Assembly: GCA_021234155.1 (NCBI GenBank)
Contig: JAJEKV010000086.1
Span: forward strand, 3,707,461 to 3,771,460
Direction of reading: 5' to 3'
DNA length: 64,000 nt
DNA from: Isoetes taiwanensis
Taxonomy: Eukaryota > Streptophyta > Lycopodiopsida > Isoetales > Isoetaceae
A program made the position numbers and the translations under genes. Below are positions 35,176-46,790 of this stretch, in pieces. The notes beneath the pieces were generated by a model. It saw only the letters and a program-made list of their open reading frames with translations. It ran no database searches and was not told the origin of the DNA. Position 1 is the stretch's first letter; every line of letters starts with the position of its first letter.

Positions 35176-36476
35176 ATAGCATGCCAAATATTATTATTTG
35201 CAGTTTGTTTTATGCAAGTGGCCCACGTAGAAAGGTAGAGGCGCTATTTAACTATAGATATAATCAAGTTCTTTACAGGCATCCCTCTAGAAGTCTGGAC
35301 CACAAACTAGAATAGATGAAATACAACGAATTTGTATTTATAAGCAGAGGTTTTATCAGGATTGAACAGATGTAAAGAGGGGGTTTTCCACATTATTTTG
35401 ATTTTAGCTGTTTATGAGAGTTTGTAGAGGATTGACTAGAAAAGATGAAGAGAGAGTAGTGAAGTGAAGCAACAAGGATATAATCTGCACTTGTGATTTA
35501 AACCTCTCTACATCACATTGCCAAACCATTCATATTAATTAACACAAAAAATTTGCTTCCCCTATTCCAAAAGCTCAGGATCAAAACTTGCAAGCACCAT
35601 GTAATGTTCCAATTGCACAGACCATGGAGCAAACCATGCATTACAATGCTCTTTCCAACACCTTTTCAAACGTTGAGGAGATTCAGCGATGGCAAGCACG
35701 AGAAGAGAATACGTATTATTATCCTGTGATGCACCTTGAAGATATAGTGGAGATGGCGCTTCATGGCAGAATGTTGAAGAGGCCAAAAGCCTGTCTTTTG
35801 TCCTAGGTTTCAAGTGAAAAAGGAGTTTTTGCAACATTAATGGCAAGCCCCCACATTTCTGAACTATACAGTAAAATAGGCTCTAATGAAGCCCGAAACA
35901 AGTGGGCTTTCCATGACCAATCATGCAAAAACAATTGTTTTGCATTCAATAAAGTGCTCTCCAACCAGCAGCCACACACGCCTGATGATACAATGTTCCC
36001 AAAGTGTGTTCTTATAAAATTCTACAAGATACTTGTAGGCATATCCCAGGGTTTCACATAGTGTAGACCATATATAACATGTGAGTGGATGATATTGGTT
36101 TTTTCTTAGTCTAAAGCGTACGAATACGTACGAGAAGGGAGTTTTTTTGAGGTACTTTAATGATGTACCTCATATGGAAAAGTGTTTTCTGGATCTTAGA
36201 TAAGGCGTATACGAAGGGGTTTTTGCTAGCCTCTTCCTCGCACATGGCGTATCCCTTTTAAACTAAGTGCATCCACAAGAGTACTATGTAGAGCATTGAT
36301 AGAATGCCCTTATACATTGTACAAAACCAACATTGCATCTTCTATAAGCTTATTAAGCAGTACTCTGACAATCGAGGAAGAAAGTATTGGTCATATGCAT
36401 GCTTGCCCATCCTAGAATCCTAATCCGATGGTCAGATCTTAGTGACGGGCTTGCAGGAATACGTCAAATACTCTCG
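35176..36476. other. Region with short unidentified open stretches
   Basis: 35588-35806 and 35840-36061 (+) are open for 72-73 codons, with no stop-rich decay but also no motif I recognise. They could be relics of one gene. The rest is AT-rich spacer. Confidence 0.35.
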
Positions 36477-36925
36477 ATCAAAAGAGAACTTCTATTCTTA
36501 AAAAATGAGATCAAGACTGAAGATTGAAGGAATGTGTCCAAACAAAAAACAAGACCGAGAAAGAACATGCTAGAACACGGGAAAAAGCTCCAGTTATGGT
36601 CGATCCAAGTAGGAAGGAGCTTTCCAGTTAAAAATAGAAGAACATATTGCAAACAGAGATGAGAAAATGCCGATGAGAAGTTGATGAATAATGTAGTGAC
36701 CTTCCAAACAACCCAAAAATGCATGGTGTTGCATGCATACTCCCGTATCCTAGAAGCACAATAACTTGATAGCTTAAATGGACGTCATTTTGCTACCCAA
36801 ATAACATTTCGGGTTATAAGTAACCACATAGCATCACAAAATATGCATTGCCAGACTAAATCGCAACTATCGAGTATTCCATTGGATTGCAACTCTTCAT
36901 TGCTTAATAGTGTATATTCCTCTGA
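36477..36925. repeat. Dispersed repeat shared with 46214-46785
   Basis: 36477-36753 matches 46214-46477 in direct orientation. 36780-36925 matches 46655-46790 in inverted orientation. The pair therefore records an inversion or fold-back at one of the two loci. No gene. Confidence 0.75.
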
Positions 36926-39444
36926 AAGAGCGAACTATTTAACAACCTTACCATCCTTGGAGTCGTGTAAACAATCAAAGTAACTTGTGCATATATCTAT
37001 ATAAACGAATATGTACCGTTAGCATTAAAATAAATGGCAAGTTTCGGTTAGACACCATGCTTCTCTAATTGTATGCAAATTACATAAATTGTAGTAATAG
37101 TGCTTCTAATTTATTGGGAAAACTAAACTGTAAAGTCAATTGTTACGGACATAAGCACACTATTAATAAGGGGCCATAAAACTAAGTAGAGTACTGGATA
37201 ATTGTACAAAGTCTCAATAATGCATTCGTTTTGGCCTCCAATTTAGCATTGTCTTTAAACATTAACATGCCTTATTTTTTAACTTTTGAGTTAATTTGGA
37301 CAAAAACAACAAGGAATTTTAGATTGCTCTTAGGGATGATATTTGGTTTGTAGTCATTTTAATGGCTAGTTTTGAGCATATTGTGATGTCATTATGTAAA
37401 TTTCTTCATGTAAAGCTCCATTAATTGGCGCCATTAGTAACACAACAATGTAAAGAATGAGATTTTCCAATGGATTATCTTGATTTCTAAACTAGATTTT
37501 TATTTATGTTTAGCATGCTTTGGGGCCCCAATTTGATTATCTCAACTGCCTTTTAACTCAATCCTTTTTTAAGCAATTTTTACCTTCGAGTTTGTCTATA
37601 GATTTGGAAAAAAATCCTCTCTATATCACGTGTAAATTCAAATAGAAGTTTCAATCTGGTACTAAATGGCATGCAGCTGAGTTTTATCATGTTCATTTCT
37701 ATGCATTTGCCTCATTACTTGATTTCAGTGCTTTGGATAGACTATCGTCTTGCATTTAAATTGCACGTGTTCAATGTCTCGTTGTGAAAATGGTCATGAT
37801 TATTAAATGCTAGTGGTGGAAGAACCCACTTGAGCCATGTACAGTTGTAGGGGCAGTGGTAGGGGCAGGTCCCATCTAGGCGTGTGTCTCATAAGCTTTG
37901 GCTTCTCATGAACATTAAAAGCTGTATTTATTCGTCTATCTGTCTTATAATGGGTGGCCCCCGTAAAGTTCGAATATTGAATTCAATTTGTGAAATGGTG
38001 TCTTAACAACGGTTTTAGAAGTAAACCTGATGTTGACATGGGTGTATATTATTTCACACTTTTGGTTTGATAATGTTAAATAAATTGTTTTTATGTTAAC
38101 TGTATGTCCTTATGTCCAGACCTGGTATATTGTTTTGTAGCTGCTCCAACCATTTCTTCTTTGAGAATATATTGTAATTCAATGCAACCCAGAGTTCAAA
38201 CATGTTCAAGTTGCTTCAGTTTTTCGAGCACTCTAGCATAGCTGGCTACTCTATTCTACCCTTTACATTTTGCAAAAATAATTGACTGCCTGCTAGACTG
38301 TGCAAAATGCAGCAATTACCCAGCTGAGCAGAGCAGAATGTGGTAATGGAATACAACTCCAATATTGCTGACATCTGCCTTATCGAGCAGATACATCTTC
38401 AATAGATTCAATTGGATACAGATTCGTCACCATGCCAATATTGTAAACCCAATATGGTTATCATAATTTAGACGTAGTAATCCTTTATTTATCTGCCAGA
38501 TTGCTGCAACCACGCTTTGAACGAATTTGATGAAAATCCATTTTTTTGTTTGTTTTCAATATTACTGAAGAACAATTTTTAAATCAGCAATGCCCGCCTG
38601 CATTATTGGAGCTTTCTGAGACACAGAACTGCTCATGAAGGAACAAGGCACAAGCATGGCTATAAGTGCAGAAATTTGGGGGGATAATCCACCCTTGCTT
38701 GTTGCAATAGGTGAAATACATTTATTTTTTTTCCACAAAATCCCCATTTCTCTGTTTGTGGCAACAGAGTTAACTGAATTCGTGTCTGCCAATTTTCCCT
38801 ATTCTTATCAGGACTAGGGATGGGGTGATCTCGATTCTTGCATACCAATTTCTCTGGTTTTGGTGCCAATAATTTCACATATGACCTACATAACTATCAG
38901 TATTCTTCCACAGGTATGTCTTGCTCACAAATCTGCCTGCATTTTCCTATTTTTCCTACAGATGCTTGCATGCCACAATAGAACTCGCAGATCTCTCACA
39001 TGGATTTTTTTTTTACTTTCCACCCCTCCCCCTCCCCCACATGTTGTCTTCTTAAGCAATCATTTAACAATAATATCCAAAAGCATCTTTCTAAAATACT
39101 TATACATGTTCAAATAGCTTAAAGATTAAAAGATTAAGCATGGATGCTTATCTGAGTCCGAATATTGAATTCAACTTGTTAAATGGTGCCTTAAGAATGG
39201 TTAGAAGTAAATCTAATGTTGACATGGGTGGTGTATAATTATTTCATACTTTTGGTTTGATAATAACATTAAATAAATTTATATAAAATACTCGATCCCA
39301 TCTTGACCTCGATACTTGAAATTGTCTTACGCCACATAAGTAGAAGGTAATTGCATTGCCCAATGCCATGTGCTTCTTAAAATATACAAATAGGAAATAA
39401 TCTAAAGAATAATTTCTACATGTGCCATTTCTTTCTCCTTAGCG
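36926..39444. other. AT-rich spacer, no gene recognised
   Basis: No coding, RNA or transposon feature seen. A short phrase recurs at 38030 and 39215 ('gttgacatgggtg' followed by 'acttttggtttgataat'), indicating an old ~150-bp repeat. Confidence 0.45.
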
Positions 39445-39937
39445 CAGTCTGATAGCTTCCATTTGCACGATTGTGCATTGCTTCTGCATTCAGATAGCAG
39501 ATGGCTTCGAAAGGCACGCGAGGACATGATATGTCCCTGTTTTCAGTAGGGAGCCATTGAAGATGAATGCCATGTACTTCAGACTTGTCTAACATTCAAT
39601 CATATCCGGGCATGCTATATTGAGTTAGTTCCCCCTAACTAGCCACTACATGTGCAATTAGACATGGCCTCTATGGGCTTACTGGGATCATATCTTCAAG
39701 AGCCATGGATACATGTATGTCCTCTAGTATGGTATTTATTTGTACCCTAAAGTGTTATTGTAAAGTTTGTCAGCATGCTTATTACTACCAAGGTTTTTCC
39801 CCAAAGATCTTTGGAGCAAGGTTTTTAATCCTGACAGTAGTACGCTTGTTATTCTCTTTGTTTGGGTCCCATAGACCAATTGGTCTCCATGGATGATACA
39901 AATATATGCTATTCTATTCTAATCTATTCTTTTCCTC
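39445..39937 (+). mobile_element. 5'-truncated LINE copy
   Basis: Homologous to the 3' end of the 30.1-34.5 kb LINE. It carries GAIEDECH coding sequence, then 'cttattactaccaaggttt', 'ggtcccatagaccaattgg' and a degenerate ATTCT tail. 5' truncation is normal for LINE retroposition. Confidence 0.75.
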
Positions 39938-40007
39938 TAACAAGGTGTACATAATCAAGAATACTCTAAAGACAAGAAGCAACATGTGTCAATTCTAAAG
40001 ACAAGAA

Positions 40008-40256
40008 GCGTTTGGTCTAGTGGTAACACACTAGTTCCTTTGCAATGTGATCTCGAGTTCGAGACCGCCCAAAATCTCACTCAGTACTGTTGGGGGTCAA
40101 ATCCCAACAGACGCAATGTAAGGTGGTTGGGGGCAGGGGGTCACAAGCAATGTAAGGTGGTTGGGGGCGGGTTCCAACCAAGCAATGTAAGGTGGTTGGG
40201 GGCGGGGGTCACAAGCAATGTAAGGTGGTTGGGGGCAGGTTATCTATCTATCTAAG
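40008..40256 (+). mobile_element. tRNA-derived SINE with internal repeats and (TATC)n tail
   Basis: A box in GTTTGGTCTAGTGGTAACAC (from 40010), B box GAGTTCGAGAC (40055-40065). The body contains four ~33-bp copies of 'gcaatgtaaggtggttgggg' (40108-40237), and the tail is TTATCTATCTATCTA. This is the clearest member of the SINE family, whose other copies are at 22524 (+), 5775 (+), 10330 (-) and 41643 (-). Confidence 0.8.
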
Positions 40257-40658
40257 AGCTACATGATACGAAGATGTAAACTCCAGGCTGTATCTACAAA
40301 ATAATCATTAAGAAGTAAAGCAAATAAACTCAATTCCACCCCATAAGGGCAAAGCTCACCACCCAACCGGGCTATCCAGAGCAAGAGAATCTCCGAGAAA
40401 GGCTGAATTTTGGAGGGAAGGCTTAAGGATGATAAAAAAACCTATTCTATTCTATATGGAACCCTACATTAGGCTATGAGATGGGTCTAAATAATGCGAC
40501 TCTGGACTGTCTCGAAGTCGAGACATACATGTTCTAAACTTAGTGTGTTACCATTGGACCAAAGGCCCGGGCGCTTAATGGAATATGAGTGCAACTCTAT
40601 TATTACATCCAAAAGTTATTTTTTGTTGGACTAAAGACTATTTTATTCGTATTTCCAC
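40257..40658. other. Spacer with a LINE tail fragment
   Basis: 'aaaaaaacctattctattct' at 40434-40453 is a bare LINE-like tail. Nothing else recognised. Confidence 0.4.
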
Positions 40659-40805
40659 TAGAATAGAATAGAATAGATATTTTAACGTCCATGAAGATCA
40701 AGAGGTCATGGGACTCATCCAATTGGCTAGTACAATTATTACTACTTGGGATTAAAAAAACCCTGCCTCCAAAGGTTTTCAAGAAAAAAACTTTAGCAGC
40801 GATGA
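40659..40805 (-). mobile_element. LINE 3'-end fragment, minus strand
   Basis: Starts with AGAATAGAATAGAATAG (tail complement) and continues as the reverse complement of the LINE 3' UTR, including the 'aaaccttt...gcagggtttttttaat' type block. Confidence 0.65.
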
Positions 40806-41039
40806 TGATCTAAACAATCAAGAATAAATAAGTAGATCGTGGTGATTACTGAGGGTTCATCAATTGAAGATGCGCATCTAGAACCTCCAATATATATAAT
40901 GATAAATCATGCATATGAGGTGTTCTAAGAAGTTGTGGGAGTGTGGAATGGAATGCTAATATTGTAGAAACTCTCCTTGATAAGGAGAAGTGATCACGAC
41001 GCGGCTGTAACTACGACAATAAATTTCTTATTTCATGAT

Positions 41040-41086
41040 CTATTGGTTTTCGTGAATGCTAAAAAATCTAGTCTATTCTATTCTAT
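41040..41086 (+). mobile_element. Very short LINE 3'-end fragment
   Basis: 'ctattggttttcgtgaatgc' followed by CTATTCTATTCTATG, matching only the last ~45 bp of the LINE. Confidence 0.5.
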
Positions 41087-41812
<726 letters not shown>

Positions 41813-41872
41813 TGTGCCCACTTTTGAGCCATAGAAAAAATCTTTGCTTGTGGGTTATGATCTTACAAATTA

Positions 41873-42840
41873 GGCCCTTTTTCCACAACACTGATGTCTT
41901 ATATTTATGAAGATATTATTTTTTCCATTACAACTTATAAGACATGTCTTACAAGCATTTTGTACAACTATGGAGTCTTATTTTCTTCCAGGAGAAACCC
42001 CCGCCATAAAATAAGACGTCTAATCATATCCAATCAAAGGGTTTCTTCGCCTAAAATTTAGCGTGTCCAAAAAAACAGGCTGGAGTCTTGGAATCATTGA
42101 CGCCGGAATGGAATGGAGCGCCACATGCCGGATTGCCACAATTGCAAATATCAAACAAGTCGGATTGCCACAGTTGCAGTGGTTTCCCCCTTCAGGTCGA
42201 AATTTTTCCAGTTGGTACTTCAAACACTGAAATTCGAGCTTTATTCTTGCTTTGGGCTTTAAAGCCATGTTCCAGTGATCATTCAAGCTTCCAAGCTCAA
42301 ATGAATTGTAGGAATCTTTGTTTGAACATCACCCAATTGGTTTATTCTTTCTGTGGGTTCTTCTAGAAATTGAATTCAAGATCTCATTTTGCTTCTAGGT
42401 TTAAGATATGCAGCAGAAAACCTTCTATAAGCATGAAAACTTGCCATAGTATTCTCCAAACAAATTCAGTTAAACTAATATATATCATAGAATGTGATTG
42501 CTCTACACAGATTCTGTGGTCTGGATCCTTACCGAATTCGTTGTGAGGCAAAGGAATTGCAGGTTGAAGCTTTCCCAGGTCGGATCTCCAGCTTTCCCAG
42601 GTTAATTGCTGCAGCGTGTCTTTGCTCCAAGATCTGGAAAATGGTCATCCCAGCAGGTCTGTGGAAAACCCTGATTATAAGACACGTCTTAGATTGATAG
42701 TACATGTCTTATATTTAAGTATTGGAAAATCGACTTCTTTAGGAGGTGCCCTATTTATGACATGCCGCTACATGAAGCCCAAAAAAGTGTCTTATAAAAA
42801 TGTGACAGCCATAAAATAAGACTGCTATGGAAAAAGGGCC
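41873..42840. mobile_element. PIF/Harbinger-like MITE
   Basis: 968-bp unit with terminal inverted repeats GGCCCTTTTTCCA / TGGAAAAAGGGCC and more diverged subterminal matches ('gtcttat', 'ccataaaataagac' near both ends). TTA flanks it on both sides (41870-41872 and 42841-42843), the 3-bp duplication used by PIF/Harbinger. No transposase, so non-autonomous. Confidence 0.75.
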
Positions 42841-43284
42841 TTAAATAATATAAGACAAAACCGTGAGAGTTGCACCCGCCTCTAAAGCCATAGATATCAT
42901 GTTCCCACAAGTTATAAATTGTATAAGAAAATAATACGAGGTTTGAAATGAATACATGTGGACCTAACAAATTCGTTGGAGATGGAGATACAAAATTTAG
43001 AAAAGGAATTTCAAGCACTCTTAGTCTATTGTAGGAGAATGCCATCACTAGTGGCATTCTGGAGAATGGATAGACATTGATGTTATAGCCAATCAACAAA
43101 TAGCGTTAGGTAAAATGATTGGTAATATATTCCTTTACGTTATACTCTCACCTGGCCACATGCTTCACAACAGACTACATTCCATCACCATGCATTAATT
43201 TTACACAATGGTATACTCCATACCATACGTTTCTATTTTCGTTTTCCCTTTGCCTTCAATTTGCAATGCGCATTTACTACTTTG
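42841..43284. other. 3' flank of the carbonic anhydrase gene
   Basis: No feature recognised. It should include the 3' UTR of the minus-strand gene. Confidence 0.4.
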
Positions 43285-44508
43285 TTACTTGAAGTACAGA
43301 ATTTGACGCCCATTCATATCCTGTGTATATCTGTTGTTTTTTCCCTGCCAATTTTCCAGCTCAGGATCAGATTCATCTAGACTTAAATATCAAAATCATC
43401 AACGCAATGATTTTACCTCCATGGCATCCTGGATCAACTTGATCTGATCCAAAGATAGAGTACGAGGCTGTTTTAGATCATCGAATCAACTATGGTAAAT
43501 ACCAAAACCCATAACAGAATTTACATATCTGAAGGATTTCTGAGCTTCTTAAGTAGTTCTTACCTTTTCTAAGATATTCCAAATAACTCCTTCTGTGCAG
43601 GGTGGACTTGTCAGTGATCCAGAATATTGAAAATACCTGTGCTCGCTTACTTTCAGAATCCTTGGATCTACTGAATGTATATTAGCTTCCCCATGCTTTG
43701 AAACTGCGGGTAGCAAATGCTCAATCTAGTTTTGAACAGAGGTTTCGAATAAGTTCTCAGACTGATTATCTGCGCCAAAATAAGAAGGAACTAAAACAGA
43801 GTAAAGTACCTGTTCAATAAACGTATCGTTCTCTCCTATCTCGTAAAATATTGCCACTACAGCAATCTTGGAATCTGCTGTCTTGTGCACCAGATGAGTT
43901 TCCAAGGAAAAGCTATAACAGGTTTTATTTGTTAATTCACCCTGTAAATCTGAAGCCTATAAAATATGATATTTCTTTTACCTTTTTCCGTCCAATGTAT
44001 GCTCACTAGGAGCATGGACATGGAACTCTTTCAGATGATATATTACACCATCGAAGTTTAAGAAGCCAGCTCCAGAGCCAAATTCTACCTACAGATTTAG
44101 AGATAAATTTTGTGCGCAAAGGAAAGATTTATATGGAAAATGCAAGGAATCTTACCGCAATATCATGATCTAGACTGGTAAGCTTGGCCGACGTTACAGA
44201 GTAATTAGTTCTGAGCAATCTGGCAGAGCAGAAAGGGATAACCTTATCGATGTTGACATCCACAGGAGATTGAATACTGCCGCTGTTACAAGATCTCCAT
44301 TCTTCTTTTAGGTTTCCCCAATGGAGCTGGCCCTTGGAACCGCCGGAATAGTCATACTCTGCTCCTGTTCAAGAAAAGAAAAACACAACTTAGATTAACA
44401 AGGAGCATTTGATGTAGATAGGAAGTATGATGAAAACAGACCTAAAGCAGCTCCAAGTATGGAAAGAAAGGCAAGGCCAAGCGTGAGAGCTAGGCCCCTG
44501 GTCGCCAT
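43285..44508 (-). CDS. Alpha-type carbonic anhydrase, secreted or lumenal, 7 exons
   Basis: Zinc enzyme interconverting CO2 and bicarbonate. Exons, in order: 44508-44442, 44364-44156, 44088-43982, 43912-43810, 43725-43564, 43467-43417, 43320-43285. They join without frame conflict to 244 residues, and every intron is GT-AG. MATRG starts a hydrophobic signal peptide; an in-frame Met 40 codons upstream is less likely. The domain opens with QLHWGNLKEEW and SIQSPVDV. LDHDIAVEF contains the proton-shuttle His. FHVHAPSEHT supplies two zinc-ligand His, SLETHLVHK the third. SGSLTSPPCTEG holds the substrate-orienting Thr. The Cys of RSCNSG and of PPCTEG can form the usual disulphide. Exon 6 needs the acceptor AAAACAG; an earlier AG would meet a stop. 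The final short exon gives MNGRQILYFK, matching the family ending. The gene looks intact. Confidence 0.85.
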
Positions 44509-44690
44509 AGCTGAATTGAAGAAATGCCCGGGGTTGTCAATAAGTACACGTTGTCCAAAAAGCAGTGTCTTTTCTTTAAAAATGTTTAAGTAAATGTGGA
44601 AATGCCATCGAATAATATTTCGGTGCATTCATTACCTCCCCAACTATCTATCTAGTCTATCTTTTTATTTGCATTTCGAGTGGATGGATG

Positions 44691-44870
44691 GGAGCACAGT
44701 AAATATGGGAGGCTGACATGTTATACCCACGGGCATATCCGTGGTATATCCGTGTGTTTGACATGTTATAGCCACGCCAAAAAAAAATTACACCGCGTTT
44801 TTGTGGACTTAGCGGATTTTTTGCCATTTAAGGCTGGGTATAACATGTCAGCGTCTGACATTTACCGCGA
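44691..44870. mobile_element. ~180-bp MITE with 18-bp inverted repeats
   Basis: GCTGACATGTTATACCCA at 44712-44729 pairs with its exact complement at 44835-44852, and a third partial copy lies at 44757-44775. The segment is absent from the paralogous site near 46860, so it is an insertion. A possible 5-bp duplication (GGATG) flanks it. Superfamily not determined. Confidence 0.65.
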
Positions 44871-45614
44871 TGGGGATGTATAGGGGAATTTATGGAGGTT
44901 GGGATTCTATTCCTTATTTTGCAGATGGAGTCCCCCGGCTGGTGTTAGCTGGGAGCGGGTCTTCAAAACTAGGAACGGAGGACCAACCTTCATTCCCCGA
45001 CAAAATAGAAGTAGGGGAGGCAGTTTTACACAACGAGAGTTTAGGGGATTAGTTTTACAGAATTAGACCGTTTTTACAGTTTTTTTTTTTTGTAGATCCA
45101 ATAGAGTTCTAGGAGTTTTGCCAAGATCAGTCCATAGTTTTTGCAAAGCTTTTGCAAGATCCACAGAGTTTTATATATCTAGGGAAGATCTGAAATGCTT
45201 TTACCTTGTTTTAAAATGCTGCTCCAAAAATATGAGCAGGAATTTCTCTTTGATCACCCCAACACCCTCGAAATCCAATGCTCTATTTCTTCGTTCTCAC
45301 AGCTTCTTGAAATCATTGAAGAACTTGCTGGCCGTCGAATGTGGAATCTTTAAAAGGGTTCAAATGTGGAATGTTGAATTTTTAAATGGTTCAAATATTT
45401 TCGGCCCATTCAGTAGCTTCCCCTCTATCCATCTATATTTGCATATTTGCATTTCGAGTGGATGTATGGGGCATGAATGGGGGTTGGGACAACATTCTCA
45501 GTTTTGTAGGTGGGGTCCGTGACCAGCGTTACCCTGGAGTGGGTCGCCTAATGGGAATGGAGGACTAACCTGCATTCCCCTACAAAATAGAAATATGGTC
45601 TCTCTCCCTCTTCT

Positions 45615-45672
45615 ATACCTAAGAGATGGTGCCATGTAATATGACATCAAAAGTACTATCTATCTATGTATC
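45615..45672 (+). mobile_element. SINE tail fragment
   Basis: 'ggtgccatgtaatatgacat' followed by (CTAT)n, matching the SINE 3' end. The paralogue is at 47608-47656. Confidence 0.45.
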
Positions 45673-46213
45673 TCTCTCTTTTTCTTCCCTCTAAAAATAC
45701 AAAATAGAAATAGGGTCGTCGATTTTTGATGGCGTCCATCCTCGTGGCACCATCTGGCACCTCTCTACACTGCAGAATGGAAGTAGAGTAGATCCATTCC
45801 GCTTGACTGATTGCGCATGTTCTTGTTTATGATTTGGTTAGAGTTATGACCGTCTGTTTGTCATGTTTTATTTTAGGGTTTGCCAAGCTCTGCAGTTCTC
45901 TGACGGCCAACGAGTTCTACAATGATTTCAAGAAGCTGTGAGAATGAAGAAGTAGAGCAATGAATTTCGAGGGTGCTTCGATGATGAAAAAGAAATTCCT
46001 ACTCATGTTTTTGAAGCAGCATTTTAAAAATGGGGTAAGAACTCTTCGGATCTTCTCTACATCTGGTAAAACTCTGCGAATTAACTATGGCCTAATTTTG
46101 GCAAAATTCCTATTTACAGGAAAAGCTATAAATATGGTCATGTCTGGGCAAAACTGATCCTCTAAACTTTTTGTGCAGATAGCTCTTTAAAGTAGAAATA
46201 CGTCAAATACTCT

Positions 46214-46790
46214 CGATCATAAGAGAACTTCTATTCTTACAAGACGAAGGAATATGTCCAAACCAAAAACAAGATTGAGAAAGAACATGCCAAAACAAGG
46301 GAAGAAGCTCCAGATATGGTCGATCCAAGCAGGAAGGAGCTTCCCAGTTAAGAATAGAAGAACATATTGCAAATAGAGATGAGAAAACGCCGATGAGAAG
46401 TTGATAAAGAATGTAGTGACCTTCCAAACGGCCCAAAATGCATGATGTTACATGCATACTCTCGTATCCTAGAAGCTTTTAAAGAAAAGGCACTGCTTTT
46501 GGACAACGTGTAATTGACAACCCCGAGCATTTCTTCAATTCAACTATGGCGACCAGGGGTCTAGCTCTCACGCTTGGCCTTGCCTTTCGTTCCATACTTG
46601 GAGCTACTTTAGGTCTGTTTTCATCATACTTCCTATCTACATCAAAGGCATGAAGAGTTACAATCCAAAAGGAATACTCGATAGTCGTGATTTAGTCTGC
46701 CGGTGCATTTTTGTGATGCTATGTGGCATTACTTATAATCTGAAATGCTATTTGGGTAGCAAAATGACGTCCATCTAATGGAAATCCATT
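46214..46790. repeat. Rearranged repeat block: direct part plus inverted part
   Basis: 46214-46477 matches 36477-36753 directly. 46490-46790 runs in the opposite sense, carrying the carbonic anhydrase exon 1 copy and then the inverse of 36780-36925. The junction lies near 46480. Confidence 0.7.
46495..46650 (+). pseudogene. Inverted duplicate of carbonic anhydrase 5' flank, exon 1 and intron 1 start
   Basis: 'gtaattgacaaccccgagca' through the exon-1 ATG (46545) to 'catcatacttcctatctac' is a near copy of the minus strand at 44540-44410. It keeps the intron donor, so it arose by DNA duplication, not retroposition. Similarity ends after 'ctacatcaaa' and no other exon follows. A Leu/Ser codon of the signal peptide differs (TTTCTT to TTTCGT). 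Confidence 0.85.

Larger units (their letters stand above)
44600..46160. repeat. Local tandem duplication, unit 1
   Basis: Corresponds to 46785-48180 (for example 'gaataatattt' then 'gcatttcgagtggatg', and 'tttcaagaagctgtgagaat'). Within each unit a ~700-bp half-unit is itself repeated ('ccctacaaaatagaa' twice). Unit 1 has gained the MITE at 44691-44870. Open frames here have no known domain. Confidence 0.75.
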
